Positions 36,882 to 45,481 of a stretch of DNA of 64,000 bases are shown piece after piece; positions within the stretch are counted from its first letter, which is position 1, and each line of letters opens with the position of its first letter. The notes beneath the pieces are model-generated. The model saw only the letters and a program-made list of their open reading frames with translations. It searched no databases and was not told where the DNA came from. Position numbers and translations under genes: made by a program. Location: the NCBI RefSeq assembly GCF_002368395.1, contig NZ_AP018254.1, positions 4,464,001-4,528,000 of the forward strand. Direction: 5' to 3'. The DNA is from Calothrix sp. NIES-3974 (lineage in GTDB: Bacteria; Cyanobacteriota; Cyanobacteriia; Cyanobacteriales; Nostocaceae).

Positions 36882-36918
36882 TTTACAGTAATTTGAATAA
36901 ATGCGACAGATATCATGT

Positions 36919-37878
36919 TTACTTTACTTCCACAGGTTGGGGTGTCATATTACTACCTTCAGGAGGAGTAAACCAAAACCGCATATTAAAACCTTCAACA
37001 ACTATTTCCCCTTCAATGGTTTGAATATATAATTTGCCTTGGTAAATACTTAAAATATTTTGAGGACTGGTTCTGGGTTGGGACAACTCTGAAGTCGGGT
37101 TATCTTTTTTGATTTCAACTTTGGTATCAACTGCGGTGGAAGTTGATTCTTCTAAAGAATAATCAGATATATTTGCAGGAGCAAAAGTAATCGATGTAGA
37201 ACTAGAATTATGGGAGTTATCTGCTGAATGGGATAGGGAATCTTCAATTAGTGTATCTTCATCCAAAGCACCAAGAAGAATATCACTAGCAGAAATATGG
37301 TAATTTTCTTCTTTAATTAAAGGTTCAATAAATAAATTATCTACTTGATTTTGGAGCTTCGGACTGAGCCATATAACTTTATCACTAATATGCAGCATTT
37401 TTTCATCAATGCTGGTTTTGATAAAGACACTTTCCTGACTGTAGCTCATATCCAGAATTGGTTCCCAGCCATTCGGGGTGGAAATCAAAAAGTTGAGCAG
37501 TGTTCCATCACTGGTCTTATGAACTAAATGCGATCGCCAACTTTTCCACATGATTCTAGTCAGGTTATAATTAATTTGATGACCAATGGGAATACTGGTA
37601 AATTTATATTGAAGTAAACCTTGTTCATTTTGACCAGTTGGCATCAAGCAGTTTTCTAACATCACTTGATTAATTAGTTCCCAATAAACCGATTCTTCCC
37701 GGACTAAAAAAATCTTAAAATGATGCACAAGCTTAGTAACTGCCAATAATGTGCCTTTTTTTGTTAATAACTGCACTGTGTCCGAAAAAGGCTCAATTTT
37801 CAGGCTATGATTAAACGCTAATCGTGTTTTTCCCTGAACAAATTTACGGATCAAGCTAATATCATCAATTTTATCCAT
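36919..37878 (-). CDS. Hypothetical protein with a structured N-terminal part and a low-complexity middle
   Basis: From the ATG at 37878 the product is 319 residues. I do not recognise a family. Residues ~1-190 look globular (LLAVTKLVHHFKIFLVREES; IMWKSWRSHLVHKTSDGTLL), followed by a Ser/Thr/Asp-rich linker (SHSADNSHNSSSTSITFAPA) and a short C-terminal unit (ILSIYQGKLYIQTIEGEIVV, with FWFTPPEGSNM). No signal peptide or membrane helix. A TTG at 37908 would add ten residues. It is convergent with the antitoxin gene, 37 bases away. Confidence 0.7.
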   Translation of the reverse strand: MDKIDDISLIRKFVQGKTRLAFNHSLKIEPFSDTVQLLTKKGTLLAVTKLVHHFKIFLVREESVYWELINQVMLENCLMPTGQNEQGLLQYKFTSIPIGHQINYNLTRIMWKSWRSHLVHKTSDGTLLNFLISTPNGWEPILDMSYSQESVFIKTSIDEKMLHISDKVIWLSPKLQNQVDNLFIEPLIKEENYHISASDILLGALDEDTLIEDSLSHSADNSHNSSSTSITFAPANISDYSLEESTSTAVDTKVEIKKDNPTSELSQPRTSPQNILSIYQGKLYIQTIEGEIVVEGFNMRFWFTPPEGSNMTPQPVEVK

Positions 37879-37982
37879 TATCCCCTCGGTATATTTGGTA
37901 TCCAGCAAATGGCTAGATTTTGGTAGATTTTGTATTGAGATTTATACCAATTTGCAAACAGAATGCAACAAATGAATTTCGT

Positions 37983-38003
37983 AGACGTAGCAATGCTACG
38001 TCT
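37983..38003. repeat. AGACGTAGCAATGCTACGTCT palindrome
   Basis: Arms AGACGTAGCA and TGCTACGTCT around one central A, flanked by GT on the left and CTGTTGC on the right. It has the AGACG...CGTCT ends of the dispersed family with yet another core. Confidence 0.6.
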
Positions 38004-38095
38004 CTGTTGCAAACATGTTTTGAATCGGTATTAGGAGAGATTCAGTGATTTTTGGTTTTAATGTCAGTAGGATTGCCAAGCACAAATTAGACTAA

Positions 38096-38335
38096 TTTGC
38101 AATCAGAGATACTAATTACACATGCAAGTTTTTTGGGCTTTATCCGGAAAATCGGCTCAAAATCGCGAAAAATCTGCCAAATACTGATTTTCCAGATGTT
38201 GGGACTGTTGTATCTCTTTTGCAATCTATAGAGCTTGCGGAAAAACTCAGAAAAGAATTTTTGCAAAGTAATCCTTCCGGAAGTCGGAGACAGGAAGATT
38301 ATCAATCAGATAAATTTCATCGGTATAAAATTTAG
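38096..38335 (+). other. Open frame without a start codon (possible gene fragment)
   Basis: An 80-codon frame bounded by stops, with no ATG, GTG or TTG near its 5' end. It reads GLYPENRLKIAKNLPNTDFP, DVGTVVSLLQSIELAEKLRK and EFLQSNPSGSRRQEDY, which looks like protein sequence. It may be the tail of a lost gene. I do not recognise it. The rest of 37879-38439 holds the palindrome at 37983 and A/T-rich sequence. Confidence 0.3.
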
Positions 38336-38439
38336 GTATAAAAAAAGTGTCCTCAATTTGGACACAGTTTCACTCCACTTGCGACAACCGGGAAAACCAG
38401 GGGATGCAGTGGTTCATAAAAATAACCCTTTCACCAAAT

Positions 38440-39078
38440 TTATTTATTAGGTTGAGGAGTCATACGCAAATAAGGTTTAATCTCCTGATATCCTTTCGGG
38501 AATTTTTCTTTGAGGACCTCTGGGTCTTTGAGAGAAGGAACGATTACACAGTCGTCACCATCTTTCCAATCCGCAGGAGTTGCAACGCTGTAGTTGTCGG
38601 TTAACTGCAAAGAATCAATCACCCGGAGAATTTCATCAAAATTGCGTCCAGTGCTGGGGGGGTAGGTGAGCGATAAACGTAATTTTTTGTTGGGATCAAT
38701 GATAAACACCGAGCGTACAGTCACAGTTTCGGCTGCATTCGGATGAATCATATCATACAAAGAAGAAACCTTGCGGTCGGGGTCTGCCAAAATTGGATAA
38801 TTCAGCTTTGTGTTTTGAGTTTCTTCGATATCCCCAATCCAACCATTGTGGGATTCCACGTCATCCACACTCAGAGCGATTACTTTCACATTGCGTTTAT
38901 CGAACTCTGGTTTTAATTTGGCAACTGTACCCAGTTCGGTGGTGCAAACTGGAGTAAAATCAGCAGGGTGGGAAAACAGAATTACCCAGCTATCCCCAGC
39001 CCATTCATAGAAATCGATATCACCGTGGGTCGATGCTTGTTGAAAATTTGGAACTGTATCACCTAGACGGAGAGTCAT
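38440..39078 (-). CDS. 1-Cys peroxiredoxin (Prx6 type)
   Basis: A 212-residue thiol peroxidase that reduces hydrogen peroxide and alkyl hydroperoxides in the cytoplasm. The peroxidatic cysteine lies in HPADFTPVCTTELG, and the long C-terminal domain of Prx6-type enzymes is present (PPSTGRNFDEILRVIDSLQL, ADWKDGDDCVIVPSL). There is no resolving cysteine at the usual 2-Cys position, which supports the 1-Cys class. A frame opens upstream at 39135, but the ATG at 39078 (MTLRLGDTVPNF) matches the family start, and AGGGAA precedes it. It should be light- and oxidant-inducible by analogy; no operator was identified. Confidence 0.95.
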   Translation of the reverse strand: MTLRLGDTVPNFQQASTHGDIDFYEWAGDSWVILFSHPADFTPVCTTELGTVAKLKPEFDKRNVKVIALSVDDVESHNGWIGDIEETQNTKLNYPILADPDRKVSSLYDMIHPNAAETVTVRSVFIIDPNKKLRLSLTYPPSTGRNFDEILRVIDSLQLTDNYSVATPADWKDGDDCVIVPSLKDPEVLKEKFPKGYQEIKPYLRMTPQPNK

Positions 39079-39184
39079 GTTAGATTCCCTGTACCTAAAA
39101 ACGCTGTACTTAGTGAATGTACTTATCTCGATCATCCCACAAAATCCACTATTCCGATGGGATAGGGGCAGTTTGCAACAAAAT

Positions 39185-39478
39185 TTAAGGGAGATTTTTG
39201 GTGCGATCGCCGTGACTCGGACAGGGGGGTGCGGAAATCGAGCGGTCTAACCATCCGGTGGCTTGTTGTAATCTCGGTAAAGCTTCTTCGGGTTGTTCTT
39301 TCAGTAGAAATACTAATGCGGCTGCTGTTTGTTCTTTGGCACGGACTTGACGATTGGATTTGAGGCGATGCCAGTCGTTAGGTTGAATGCTCAAGCGTTC
39401 CATCAGAGCTTGGGCTAGTTCTAGGGTGCTAGCTTCTGCCAGGGTTTTACTCGGAGATTCTGGGGTGATTTGTGACAT
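39185..39478 (-). CDS. Small conserved cyanobacterial protein
   Basis: A 97-residue helical protein. The middle (STLELAQALMERLSIQPNDW, then HRLKSNRQVRAKEQTAAALV) and LLKEQPEEALPRLQQATGWL form repeated amphipathic helices, a little like a single TPR-type unit. The last ~17 residues are rich in Pro, Cys and charged residues. I believe this is a conserved cyanobacterial family of unknown function (possibly DUF6439), but I cannot verify the name. No signal peptide. It is divergent from the coiled-coil gene at 39589. Confidence 0.75.
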   Translation of the reverse strand: MSQITPESPSKTLAEASTLELAQALMERLSIQPNDWHRLKSNRQVRAKEQTAAALVFLLKEQPEEALPRLQQATGWLDRSISAPPCPSHGDRTKNLP

Positions 39479-39588
39479 TTTTGTGAAAACTGGGTATGTG
39501 GATTAGGAAGTATTTGCGACTACATCAAGTCTGGAATATAAACGGATTGGTGCTAACTCCAATCATAATTTAAGTTTACAACGCCTCC

Positions 39589-39951
39589 ATGAAGCCATCG
39601 AATCAACCATCACAACCCTCTTCAGAGAAAAATTTATCCCTGGAATTTGCCAAAGCCTTGCTGGAAGTTGAAGATGCGCTGATGACCCTGAAAGCGCGAT
39701 TTGAACAAGTAGAACGCGATCGCAATTTACAGGCTGAACTCAAACAACGTGTAGCTGAACTGAAAAATAGCAAGCTACCTGAAATGCGTCTCGAACTCAA
39801 GGAAATTCAAGCTAAACTGGAAGTCTTAGAAATTAACCTCGAAAGCCAACTTTTTTCCTGGAACAGCGTCAAAGAGCCTTTCTGGCAAATTGTCCGCTTC
39901 GGTGGATTAGGGGTTATCATTGGCTGGATACTCAAATCCTATGCTGGGTAA
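39589..39951 (+). CDS. Coiled-coil protein with a C-terminal membrane anchor
   Basis: A 120-residue protein. Residues ~17-87 form a long, charged coiled coil (FEQVERDRNLQAELKQRVAE, LKNSKLPEMRLELKEIQAKL), and residues ~100-117 a single hydrophobic segment (RFGGLGVIIGWILKSYAG). This tail-anchored design suggests a structural or tethering role at a membrane. No family is recognised. It is followed by asnS on the same strand after 90 bases, which contain repeats of TGTATTCTG/GTATCCTGT; co-transcription is possible. Confidence 0.75.
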   Translation: MKPSNQPSQPSSEKNLSLEFAKALLEVEDALMTLKARFEQVERDRNLQAELKQRVAELKNSKLPEMRLELKEIQAKLEVLEINLESQLFSWNSVKEPFWQIVRFGGLGVIIGWILKSYAG

Positions 39952-40041
39952 GGAATTTGAGGTTGAGAAAACCAGAATACAAATCTGTATTCTGTATCCT
40001 GTCTCCTGTATTCTCAATCTAAACTATTTACAAATAAAATT

Positions 40042-41445
40042 ATGATCGAAAAACGTATTGCGGAAATTTTACGGGATGGACAACCGGATCAAAGCATCAT
40101 AGTCCAAGGTTGGGTACGCACAAAACGCGAACTCAAGGGTTTTGCTTTTATGGAAGTTAATGATGGTTCGTCGATGGCTAGTTTGCAGGTTGTGATCGAC
40201 GAGAATCTGCCAAATTATGGTGAGATAATTAAAAAAATTAATACTGGTGCATCGGTTGAAGTTGATGGTGTGATTGCTGCTTCCCAAGGTAAGGGACAGC
40301 GTATCGAAGTTAAAGCAAAGTCAATCCAGGTATATGGGGAGGCTGACCCGGAAATTTATCCGTTACAAAAAAAACGCCACTCCTTCGAGTTTTTACGGAC
40401 GATTGCCCATCTGCGTGGTCGGACTAATTCCTTTGGTGCTGTGTTTCGGGTGCGGAATGCATGTGCAACTGCTATCCATGAGTTTTTCCAACAACGAGGC
40501 TTTTTATGGGTTCACACACCGATTATTACCGCAAGTGACTGCGAAGGTGCTGGGGAAATGTTTAGTGTAACTGGTTTCGACCTCAACAAAATTCCCCGAA
40601 CAAAGGAGGGTAATATTGATTACAGCCAAGATTTCTTCGCCAAACCCACCTATTTAACGGTTAGTGGTCAACTAGAAGCCGAAATCATGGCTATGGCATT
40701 TAGTAATGTTTACACATTTGGCCCGACATTTCGGGCAGAAAACTCGAATACCTCCCGTCACCTCGCGGAATTTTGGATGGTGGAACCGGAAATGGCTTTC
40801 TGCGACTTGAAAGGAGATATGGATTTGGCGGAGGCTTTTCTCAAGTATATTTTTAAATATGTGATGGAAAAGTGTCCAGAGGATATGGCATTTTTCAACG
40901 AACGGATTGATAAAACGGTGTTGGAAACAGCAGAAAATATTATTAATAATCAGTTTGAGCGGATTACCTATACTGAAGCAATTAAGATGTTGGAAACGGC
41001 GATTGAAAAGGGTGATGTGAAGTTTGAATATCCGGTGAGTTGGGGTACGGATTTACAGTCGGAACATGAACGTTATTTATGTGAGGAATTATTTAAAAAA
41101 CCGACAATTGTGACTAATTATCCTGCCCAGATTAAAGCTTTTTATATGCGGTTGGATGAGGATGAAAAAACTGTCTCGGCAATGGATATTTTGGCTCCGA
41201 AAATTGGTGAAATTATCGGTGGTTCCCAGAGGGAAGAAAGACTGGATGTACTGCAAAGAAAAATCCTTGCTCAAGGAATGAAGGAAGAGGATTTATGGTG
41301 GTATTTAGACCTGCGTCGTTTTGGAACGGTTCCCCATGCTGGTTTTGGTTTGGGATTTGAGCGTCTTGTCCAGTTTATGACGGGTATGGGTAATATTCGA
41401 GATGTGATTCCTTTCCCTAGGACACCGGAAAGTGCAGAGTTTTAA
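40042..41445 (+). CDS. asnS: Asparaginyl-tRNA synthetase
   Basis: A 467-residue class II aminoacyl-tRNA synthetase that charges tRNA-Asn. The N-terminal OB-fold anticodon-binding domain spans ~1-105 ([20 protein letters not shown]). The catalytic domain has motif 1 near [20 protein letters not shown], motif 2 as [20 protein letters not shown] and motif 3 in [20 protein letters not shown]. The signature GDMDLAEAF and [10 protein letters not shown] at the C-terminus match AsnRS rather than AspRS. Full length. A family palindrome (41462-41490) follows its stop by 16 bases. Confidence 0.97.
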   Translation: MIEKRIAEILRDGQPDQSIIVQGWVRTKRELKGFAFMEVNDGSSMASLQVVIDENLPNYGEIIKKINTGASVEVDGVIAASQGKGQRIEVKAKSIQVYGEADPEIYPLQKKRHSFEFLRTIAHLRGRTNSFGAVFRVRNACATAIHEFFQQRGFLWVHTPIITASDCEGAGEMFSVTGFDLNKIPRTKEGNIDYSQDFFAKPTYLTVSGQLEAEIMAMAFSNVYTFGPTFRAENSNTSRHLAEFWMVEPEMAFCDLKGDMDLAEAFLKYIFKYVMEKCPEDMAFFNERIDKTVLETAENIINNQFERITYTEAIKMLETAIEKGDVKFEYPVSWGTDLQSEHERYLCEELFKKPTIVTNYPAQIKAFYMRLDEDEKTVSAMDILAPKIGEIIGGSQREERLDVLQRKILAQGMKEEDLWWYLDLRRFGTVPHAGFGLGFERLVQFMTGMGNIRDVIPFPRTPESAEF

Positions 41446-41461
41446 TGGGGAAATAATTTTT

Positions 41462-41490
41462 GTAGAGACGACCCGACGGGTCGTCTCTAC
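41462..41490. repeat. GTAGAGACG palindrome (GACCCGACGGGTC core) after asnS
   Basis: GTAGAGACGACCCG and CGGGTCGTCTCTAC flank a central A. It is the most perfect copy of the family (14-bp arms) and is located 16 bases after the asnS stop, so it would form the first structure of the asnS 3' untranslated region. Confidence 0.75.
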
Positions 41491-41538
41491 GTGGTATTTT
41501 TGTGATATTTTTGATGATTGAATTGATTATTTAAATAC

Positions 41539-42045
41539 ATGATTATTATCATCATGGGTGTTGCTGGTTCTGGGAAAACAACAATAGGAAAATTATTGGC
41601 AGAATCTTTAGGGTGGGAATTTAGTGATGCGGATGATTTTCATTCCCCTAGTAACATTCAGAAAATGCAAAAGGGGATTCCGTTAACGGAAGCTGACCGC
41701 GTTCCCTGGTTGGAGGATTTACAAACGGCAATTAAACAGTGGTTACAAGCAAATAAAAACATGATTTTAGCTTGTTCCGCCTTAAAAAATAGCTATCGAG
41801 ATTATCTTGTAGTTGAGAGCGATCGCGTGCGTTTGATTTATCTCCGGGGTTCCTATGAATTGATTAAACAGCGATTACAAAATCGACAAAATCATTATCT
41901 GGGTGTGGAACTTTTAGAAAGTCAATTTGCGGCTTTAGAGGAACCTAGTAATGCAGTTTATTCTACTATTTATATAGATATTAGTTCTACTCCTACAGAA
42001 ATTGTTGACAAGATTAGACATGATTTAAATCTTGCTGTGAGTTAA
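41539..42045 (+). CDS. gntK: Gluconokinase
   Basis: A 168-residue P-loop kinase that phosphorylates gluconate to 6-phosphogluconate, feeding the pentose phosphate or Entner-Doudoroff routes. The Walker A motif GVAGSGKTTIGKLLAESLGW is at the N-terminus. The gluconokinase signatures DADDFHSPSNIQKMQKGIPL and DRVPWLEDL follow, then ACSALKNSYRDYL and HYLGVELLESQFAALEEP. Full length. ATG at 41539 gives the five-residue lead MIIII; ATG at 41554 would shorten the first strand. It lies 93 bases after asnS with a palindrome between, so it may have its own promoter. Confidence 0.93.
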   Translation: MIIIIMGVAGSGKTTIGKLLAESLGWEFSDADDFHSPSNIQKMQKGIPLTEADRVPWLEDLQTAIKQWLQANKNMILACSALKNSYRDYLVVESDRVRLIYLRGSYELIKQRLQNRQNHYLGVELLESQFAALEEPSNAVYSTIYIDISSTPTEIVDKIRHDLNLAVS

Positions 42046-42164
42046 TTATTTTCTGGCTTGCAAGTGATTGGGGTGTGGGGAAAAACACTTTTATCTTTAA
42101 ATACAAACCAAACCACGCACATCTATTGATTCCGGTATTAGCAGTCAATTTAGACTACTCCTAT

Positions 42165-43619
42165 TCACCAATTAAAATGGCGACGAATTTGGAAAAAGTC
42201 GTCTAAAAATTCTTGATAAAAAATATTTTGTTTGAACTTATATTCTCGCCATTGTTGGGCTGTACGCACGAATATTTGACTATAACTTGGGGATGTAACA
42301 GCTAAATTTGCTAAGTGTTTGATATGCAGATTCTGTTGCATTGCCAAAGCAATTAAATTTATTAATTCTCCTGCACCATCTCCAAATACGGACGCACCTA
42401 AAATCTGACCGTCAATTCCCACTACCAGGGAACATAATCCGGTTAACTTTCCGGTCATTTGTGAAAGAGGTAAATCTTTGAAATACTCCTTGACTTCAAT
42501 TACTTGCCGTTGATACTGACTTTTGGCTTGGGTTAATGTTAAACCGATATGAGCGAGGGATGGTCGGGTATTGATAACGTAAGGTACTTGCTGATAATTA
42601 ACAGTTTTTTGGCGGAAAAATAAGCTGTTGTGAATCGCAATTGGTGCTTCATAATTAGCCAAACTGGGAAACGGATATCCTCCAATTACATCCCCACAAG
42701 CGTAAATTTGGGGATTGGTAGTTTGCAGGAAATTATTTACAATTAGACGATAGGGTCGCCATTTGACATCCACTGCGGCTAAATTTAATCCGTCAATATT
42801 TGGTTGTTGAGCGATCGCTATTAATATTTCATCGCTTTCAATGGCTCGATCACCGACTTGTAACCATTTTTTGCCATCAATTACCCGTGTTTGTACCACC
42901 TTGGTGTCACAGATAATTTCTACCCCATCGGCTTCTAATTGGGCTTGCAATAATTGAATTGTGGCTGGACTGGCATTTTCCCATATCTGGGAACGAGTTG
43001 TAATCAATGTCACCTGACATCCTAATCGTACCAGTACCTGGGCTACTTCCAACCCCGATGGCATTCCCCCCAAAATTACCCAGCTACGGGGTGGTGTTTC
43101 CCGCTTCAACACCGTCAGCAAATTATCTAGGGTGACATAGCCTGTTCCATTTAATCCCTCAATCTGGGGTATCCACGGACGAGAACCACTAGCCAAAATA
43201 TACCGACGCGCTGTTAACAGACGCTGATTCACCGCAAACCCTAATTGCTTACCACCCCTAAATTCACCATCACCTGTAATCACATCAATACCCTGTCCAG
43301 CTAAATAAGCTAAATCTAGCTGTTGCTGGATACGCTTTGCGATCGCATCACCAAAATGGGAAATTGGGAGTAGGGACGACCCGTCGGGTTGTCTGTACAG
43401 GGGAGTTGGGGGTTGTAGTTGTTTGGCTTTGTCCCAACGAGATAGAAGACTAGGATGACATTGCACCCCGACTAAACTTAATTCATCCACACCAGCTAAG
43501 GAATGCAAACCATCAGGTTCCACCAAAGCCACATTTGCACGCGATCGCACCGCCATTAAAGCTGCCTCACGTGCTACTAAACTACCACCAATTATGACTA
43601 AATCGTAATCAACAGCCAT
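42165..43619 (-). CDS. FAD-dependent pyridine nucleotide oxidoreductase lacking the redox disulfide
   Basis: A 484-residue flavoprotein of the dihydrolipoamide-dehydrogenase/mercuric-reductase family. The FAD-binding loop YDLVIIGGSLVAREAALMAV, the NAD(P)-binding loop SWVILGGMPSGLEVAQVLVR and the second FAD motif NPQIYACGDVIGGYPFPSLA are intact, as is a C-terminal dimerisation domain. Where family members carry the CxxxxC redox pair (about residues 40-50), this one has HSLAGVDELSLVGVQ with no cysteine pair, so it cannot cycle through that disulfide. Residues ~75-84 (LYRQPDGSSL) are encoded by a dispersed palindrome (43370-43398). The substrate is unknown. It may be an NAD(P)H:quinone or similar flavin reductase. 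Confidence 0.85.
   Translation of the reverse strand: MAVDYDLVIIGGSLVAREAALMAVRSRANVALVEPDGLHSLAGVDELSLVGVQCHPSLLSRWDKAKQLQPPTPLYRQPDGSSLLPISHFGDAIAKRIQQQLDLAYLAGQGIDVITGDGEFRGGKQLGFAVNQRLLTARRYILASGSRPWIPQIEGLNGTGYVTLDNLLTVLKRETPPRSWVILGGMPSGLEVAQVLVRLGCQVTLITTRSQIWENASPATIQLLQAQLEADGVEIICDTKVVQTRVIDGKKWLQVGDRAIESDEILIAIAQQPNIDGLNLAAVDVKWRPYRLIVNNFLQTTNPQIYACGDVIGGYPFPSLANYEAPIAIHNSLFFRQKTVNYQQVPYVINTRPSLAHIGLTLTQAKSQYQRQVIEVKEYFKDLPLSQMTGKLTGLCSLVVGIDGQILGASVFGDGAGELINLIALAMQQNLHIKHLANLAVTSPSYSQIFVRTAQQWREYKFKQNIFYQEFLDDFFQIRRHFNW
43370..43398. repeat. Palindrome-family copy inside a coding sequence
   Basis: GTAGGGACGACCCG and CGGGTTGTCTGTAC, with three mismatches to the intergenic copies. 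It lies in frame in the flavoprotein gene and is translated as LYRQPDGSSL, without a stop or frameshift. GGGAGTA next to it is the usual partner heptamer. Confidence 0.75.
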
Positions 43620-43753
43620 TGGAGTTTAAATTTGGGATACCTTCGTGATGTTTCAGATTTTGAGCAATTAAGCGGTAAGTGTTGAGTTACGGGTTGATTC
43701 ACCTACTACTCTCTACTCCCTGAAAGTTCTGGGGGTTTATGAAAAATGTGGGT

Positions 43754-44908
43754 TCAGTATATTTCCTGGATCAGCGCCTTTAAACCATTAATTAAACGTT
43801 GATTTTCCGCTTCTGTGCGGACAGCGACCCGGAAGAAAGCCTCACCCAATTCTGGAAAACTTAAACAATCACGAATCAAAATGCGATCGCGTTTGAGTAA
43901 CAGTTGTTGGAGTTGAGTTGCGGGATAATTGGTTCGCACCAGTAAGAAATTAGCTGCACCTGTAAGTGGCTGCAATCCTGGTATTGATTGTAACCCTTGC
44001 TGCAATTGTTGGCGTGCCAATGGCAACCATTCCCAGGTTTGCTTTTGAAAAGCCCTATCATTAAGGGCGGCAACAGCCGCAGCTGTTGCCAACACATTCA
44101 CAGACCAAGGGTCACGCCAAGATTGCCACCGTTGGAGGATGGGAGGTTGGGCTATTGCATAACCAATCCGCAATCCCGGCACACTATAAAATTTGGTGAG
44201 CGATCGCAAAATTACCAAATTAGGATAATCACTCACCATCTCGACTAAACTCTCTGCCTGAGCAGGTGGTAGAAAATCCATAAATGCCTCATCTACTACC
44301 ACCATCCGAAATTTCGCCAACAGGGACACTATTGCTTCCCGTTTGAACAGGATTCCCGTGGGATTGTGTGGATTGTTCACAATCAACCCACACTCACGGG
44401 AATTAACGAAATTTCTCCCATTTCCGAGTCGGGAACAAATATCGGTGTTGAGAATTTCTGAGCGCACACCTAACTCGGAACTAATTCCTCTGGAAGTAGC
44501 CACACCACCGGGTTCCTCTAGGAATAATTGCCAAGGTGAATCTACAACCTTTGCATCATACCCCCTCAGCGCCCGATAGTAATCAGCAAAAGCTGGAGTC
44601 ACCACAACCGTTGCAGTTAACCCAGCTAAATCGCGACCCACCAAGGTCAATAATTCCGCCGAACCATTCCCCGGCAAAATCCAATCTGGAGGCAGATCAT
44701 GCAAACGACTTAGCGCACCCTTCAATTCGCTGTTACTGGGGTCTGGATAGTGTTGTATGTTCGCCATAGCCCCTTGAATCCCCCGCAATACCGATTCAGG
44801 TGGACCCAATGGATTAATACTGGCCGAAAAATCCAGAATATCTTCAATTGGACATCCAGCGATACTAGCTGCCCAAACTAAATTACCCCCATGAACAGGT
44901 CGCCGCAT
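43754..44908 (-). CDS. cobD: Threonine-phosphate decarboxylase-like PLP enzyme (CobD/HisC fold)
   Basis: A 384-residue class I aminotransferase-fold protein. The start HGGNLVWAASIAG, FSASINPLGPPESVLRGIQG and the PGNGSAELLTLVGRDLAGLT segment are typical of CobD, which makes aminopropanol phosphate for the cobalamin nucleotide loop. NNPHNPTG and VDEAFMDFLPP contact the cofactor, and Lys239 in LRSLTKFYSVPGLRIGYAIA is the Schiff-base lysine. A polar segment at ~132-173 (SRGISSELGVRSEILNTDIC) has no counterpart that I recall and appears to come from a short repeat. The frame extends to 45085, but ATG 44908 gives the family start. HisC is the main alternative. No other cob gene is nearby. Confidence 0.82.
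   Translation of the reverse strand: MRRPVHGGNLVWAASIAGCPIEDILDFSASINPLGPPESVLRGIQGAMANIQHYPDPSNSELKGALSRLHDLPPDWILPGNGSAELLTLVGRDLAGLTATVVVTPAFADYYRALRGYDAKVVDSPWQLFLEEPGGVATSRGISSELGVRSEILNTDICSRLGNGRNFVNSRECGLIVNNPHNPTGILFKREAIVSLLAKFRMVVVDEAFMDFLPPAQAESLVEMVSDYPNLVILRSLTKFYSVPGLRIGYAIAQPPILQRWQSWRDPWSVNVLATAAAVAALNDRAFQKQTWEWLPLARQQLQQGLQSIPGLQPLTGAANFLLVRTNYPATQLQQLLLKRDRILIRDCLSFPELGEAFFRVAVRTEAENQRLINGLKALIQEIY
44390..44515. repeat. Probable heptamer-repeat-derived insertion within cobD
   Basis: On the minus strand this reads GAATTAGTTCCGAGTTAGGT, GTGCGCTCAGAAATTCTCAA and similar, recalling degenerate GAGTTAGGAGT-type tandem repeats of cyanobacterial spacers. It is in frame and encodes a polar stretch between the two halves of the PLP domain. 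Boundaries are approximate. Confidence 0.45.
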
Positions 44909-44933
44909 CCGTGAATAGTTGTTGTTTACTGAC

Positions 44934-45218
44934 CTAGGACTTTGGTGGAGCAACCCGCTCTCTAAACAGTTTCCCCGCAGAAAACGCTGGGACTGTAGTT
45001 TCCGGAATTTCCATCTTCTCGTTAGTTTTGGGGTTACGACCTTCCCTGGCTTTGCGTTGGCGAGGTTCAAAGGAACCAAAGCCAACTAATGTGACTTTAT
45101 CACCAGAGGAAACCGCCTCAATGATGGTTTCTAAAGCCGCACTTAAAACCGCATCCGCTTGTTTTTTGGTGACGCTGGCTTTTTCTGCAACTGCATCAAC
45201 TAATTCGCCTTTGTTCAT
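44934..45218 (-). CDS. hup: HU-type DNA-binding protein
   Basis: A 94-residue histone-like protein that bends and compacts DNA. The sequence MNKGELVDAVAEKASVTKKQ, the KVTLVGFGSFEPRQRKAREG arm and the DNA-intercalating proline region RNPKTNEKMEIPETTVPAFS, then AGKLFRERV, are textbook HU. The frame runs back to 45371, but only the ATG at 45218 yields the conserved N-terminus. cobD follows 25 bases after its stop on the same strand, so the two may be transcribed together, which is an odd pairing. Confidence 0.96.
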   Translation of the reverse strand: MNKGELVDAVAEKASVTKKQADAVLSAALETIIEAVSSGDKVTLVGFGSFEPRQRKAREGRNPKTNEKMEIPETTVPAFSAGKLFRERVAPPKS

Positions 45219-45455
45219 ATCAAACTCCATTTTCAGGTTTACTGAGGATTGCATAGGAGTGCCAAGGACACAACATACGCAATAAATCTCTGTTGGGAGA
45301 TTTACCAAGTCATCTTCGGGGAGTACTTTTGCTCGCGAATCGCTGCAACTCCTGTCAGATACACTTTTCAATGAATCATTCTAAGGTTTATACGCCCGAA
45401 GTGAACAGATGAAACCATTAATTTATATAGATTTCAGGATTTTTGTCAAAAACAG

Positions 45456-45481
45456 GGGGTGACTATACCCAAAATCACCCC
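45456..45481. other. Hairpin upstream of HU
   Basis: GGGGTGA (45456-45462) pairs with TCACCCC (45475-45481) around a 12-base loop. It lies about 240 bases before the HU start and could be part of its leader or simply a spacer hairpin. Confidence 0.35.

Noticed and set aside
9605-43398. Dispersed GTAGAGACG palindromes as a CRISPR array
   Set aside because: The copies are kilobases apart, have different cores and no spacers or leader; no cas gene is present.
45219-45371. Extended N-terminus for the HU gene
   Set aside because: The added 51 residues have no relation to HU, while the ATG at 45218 gives the conserved MNKGELVDAV start.
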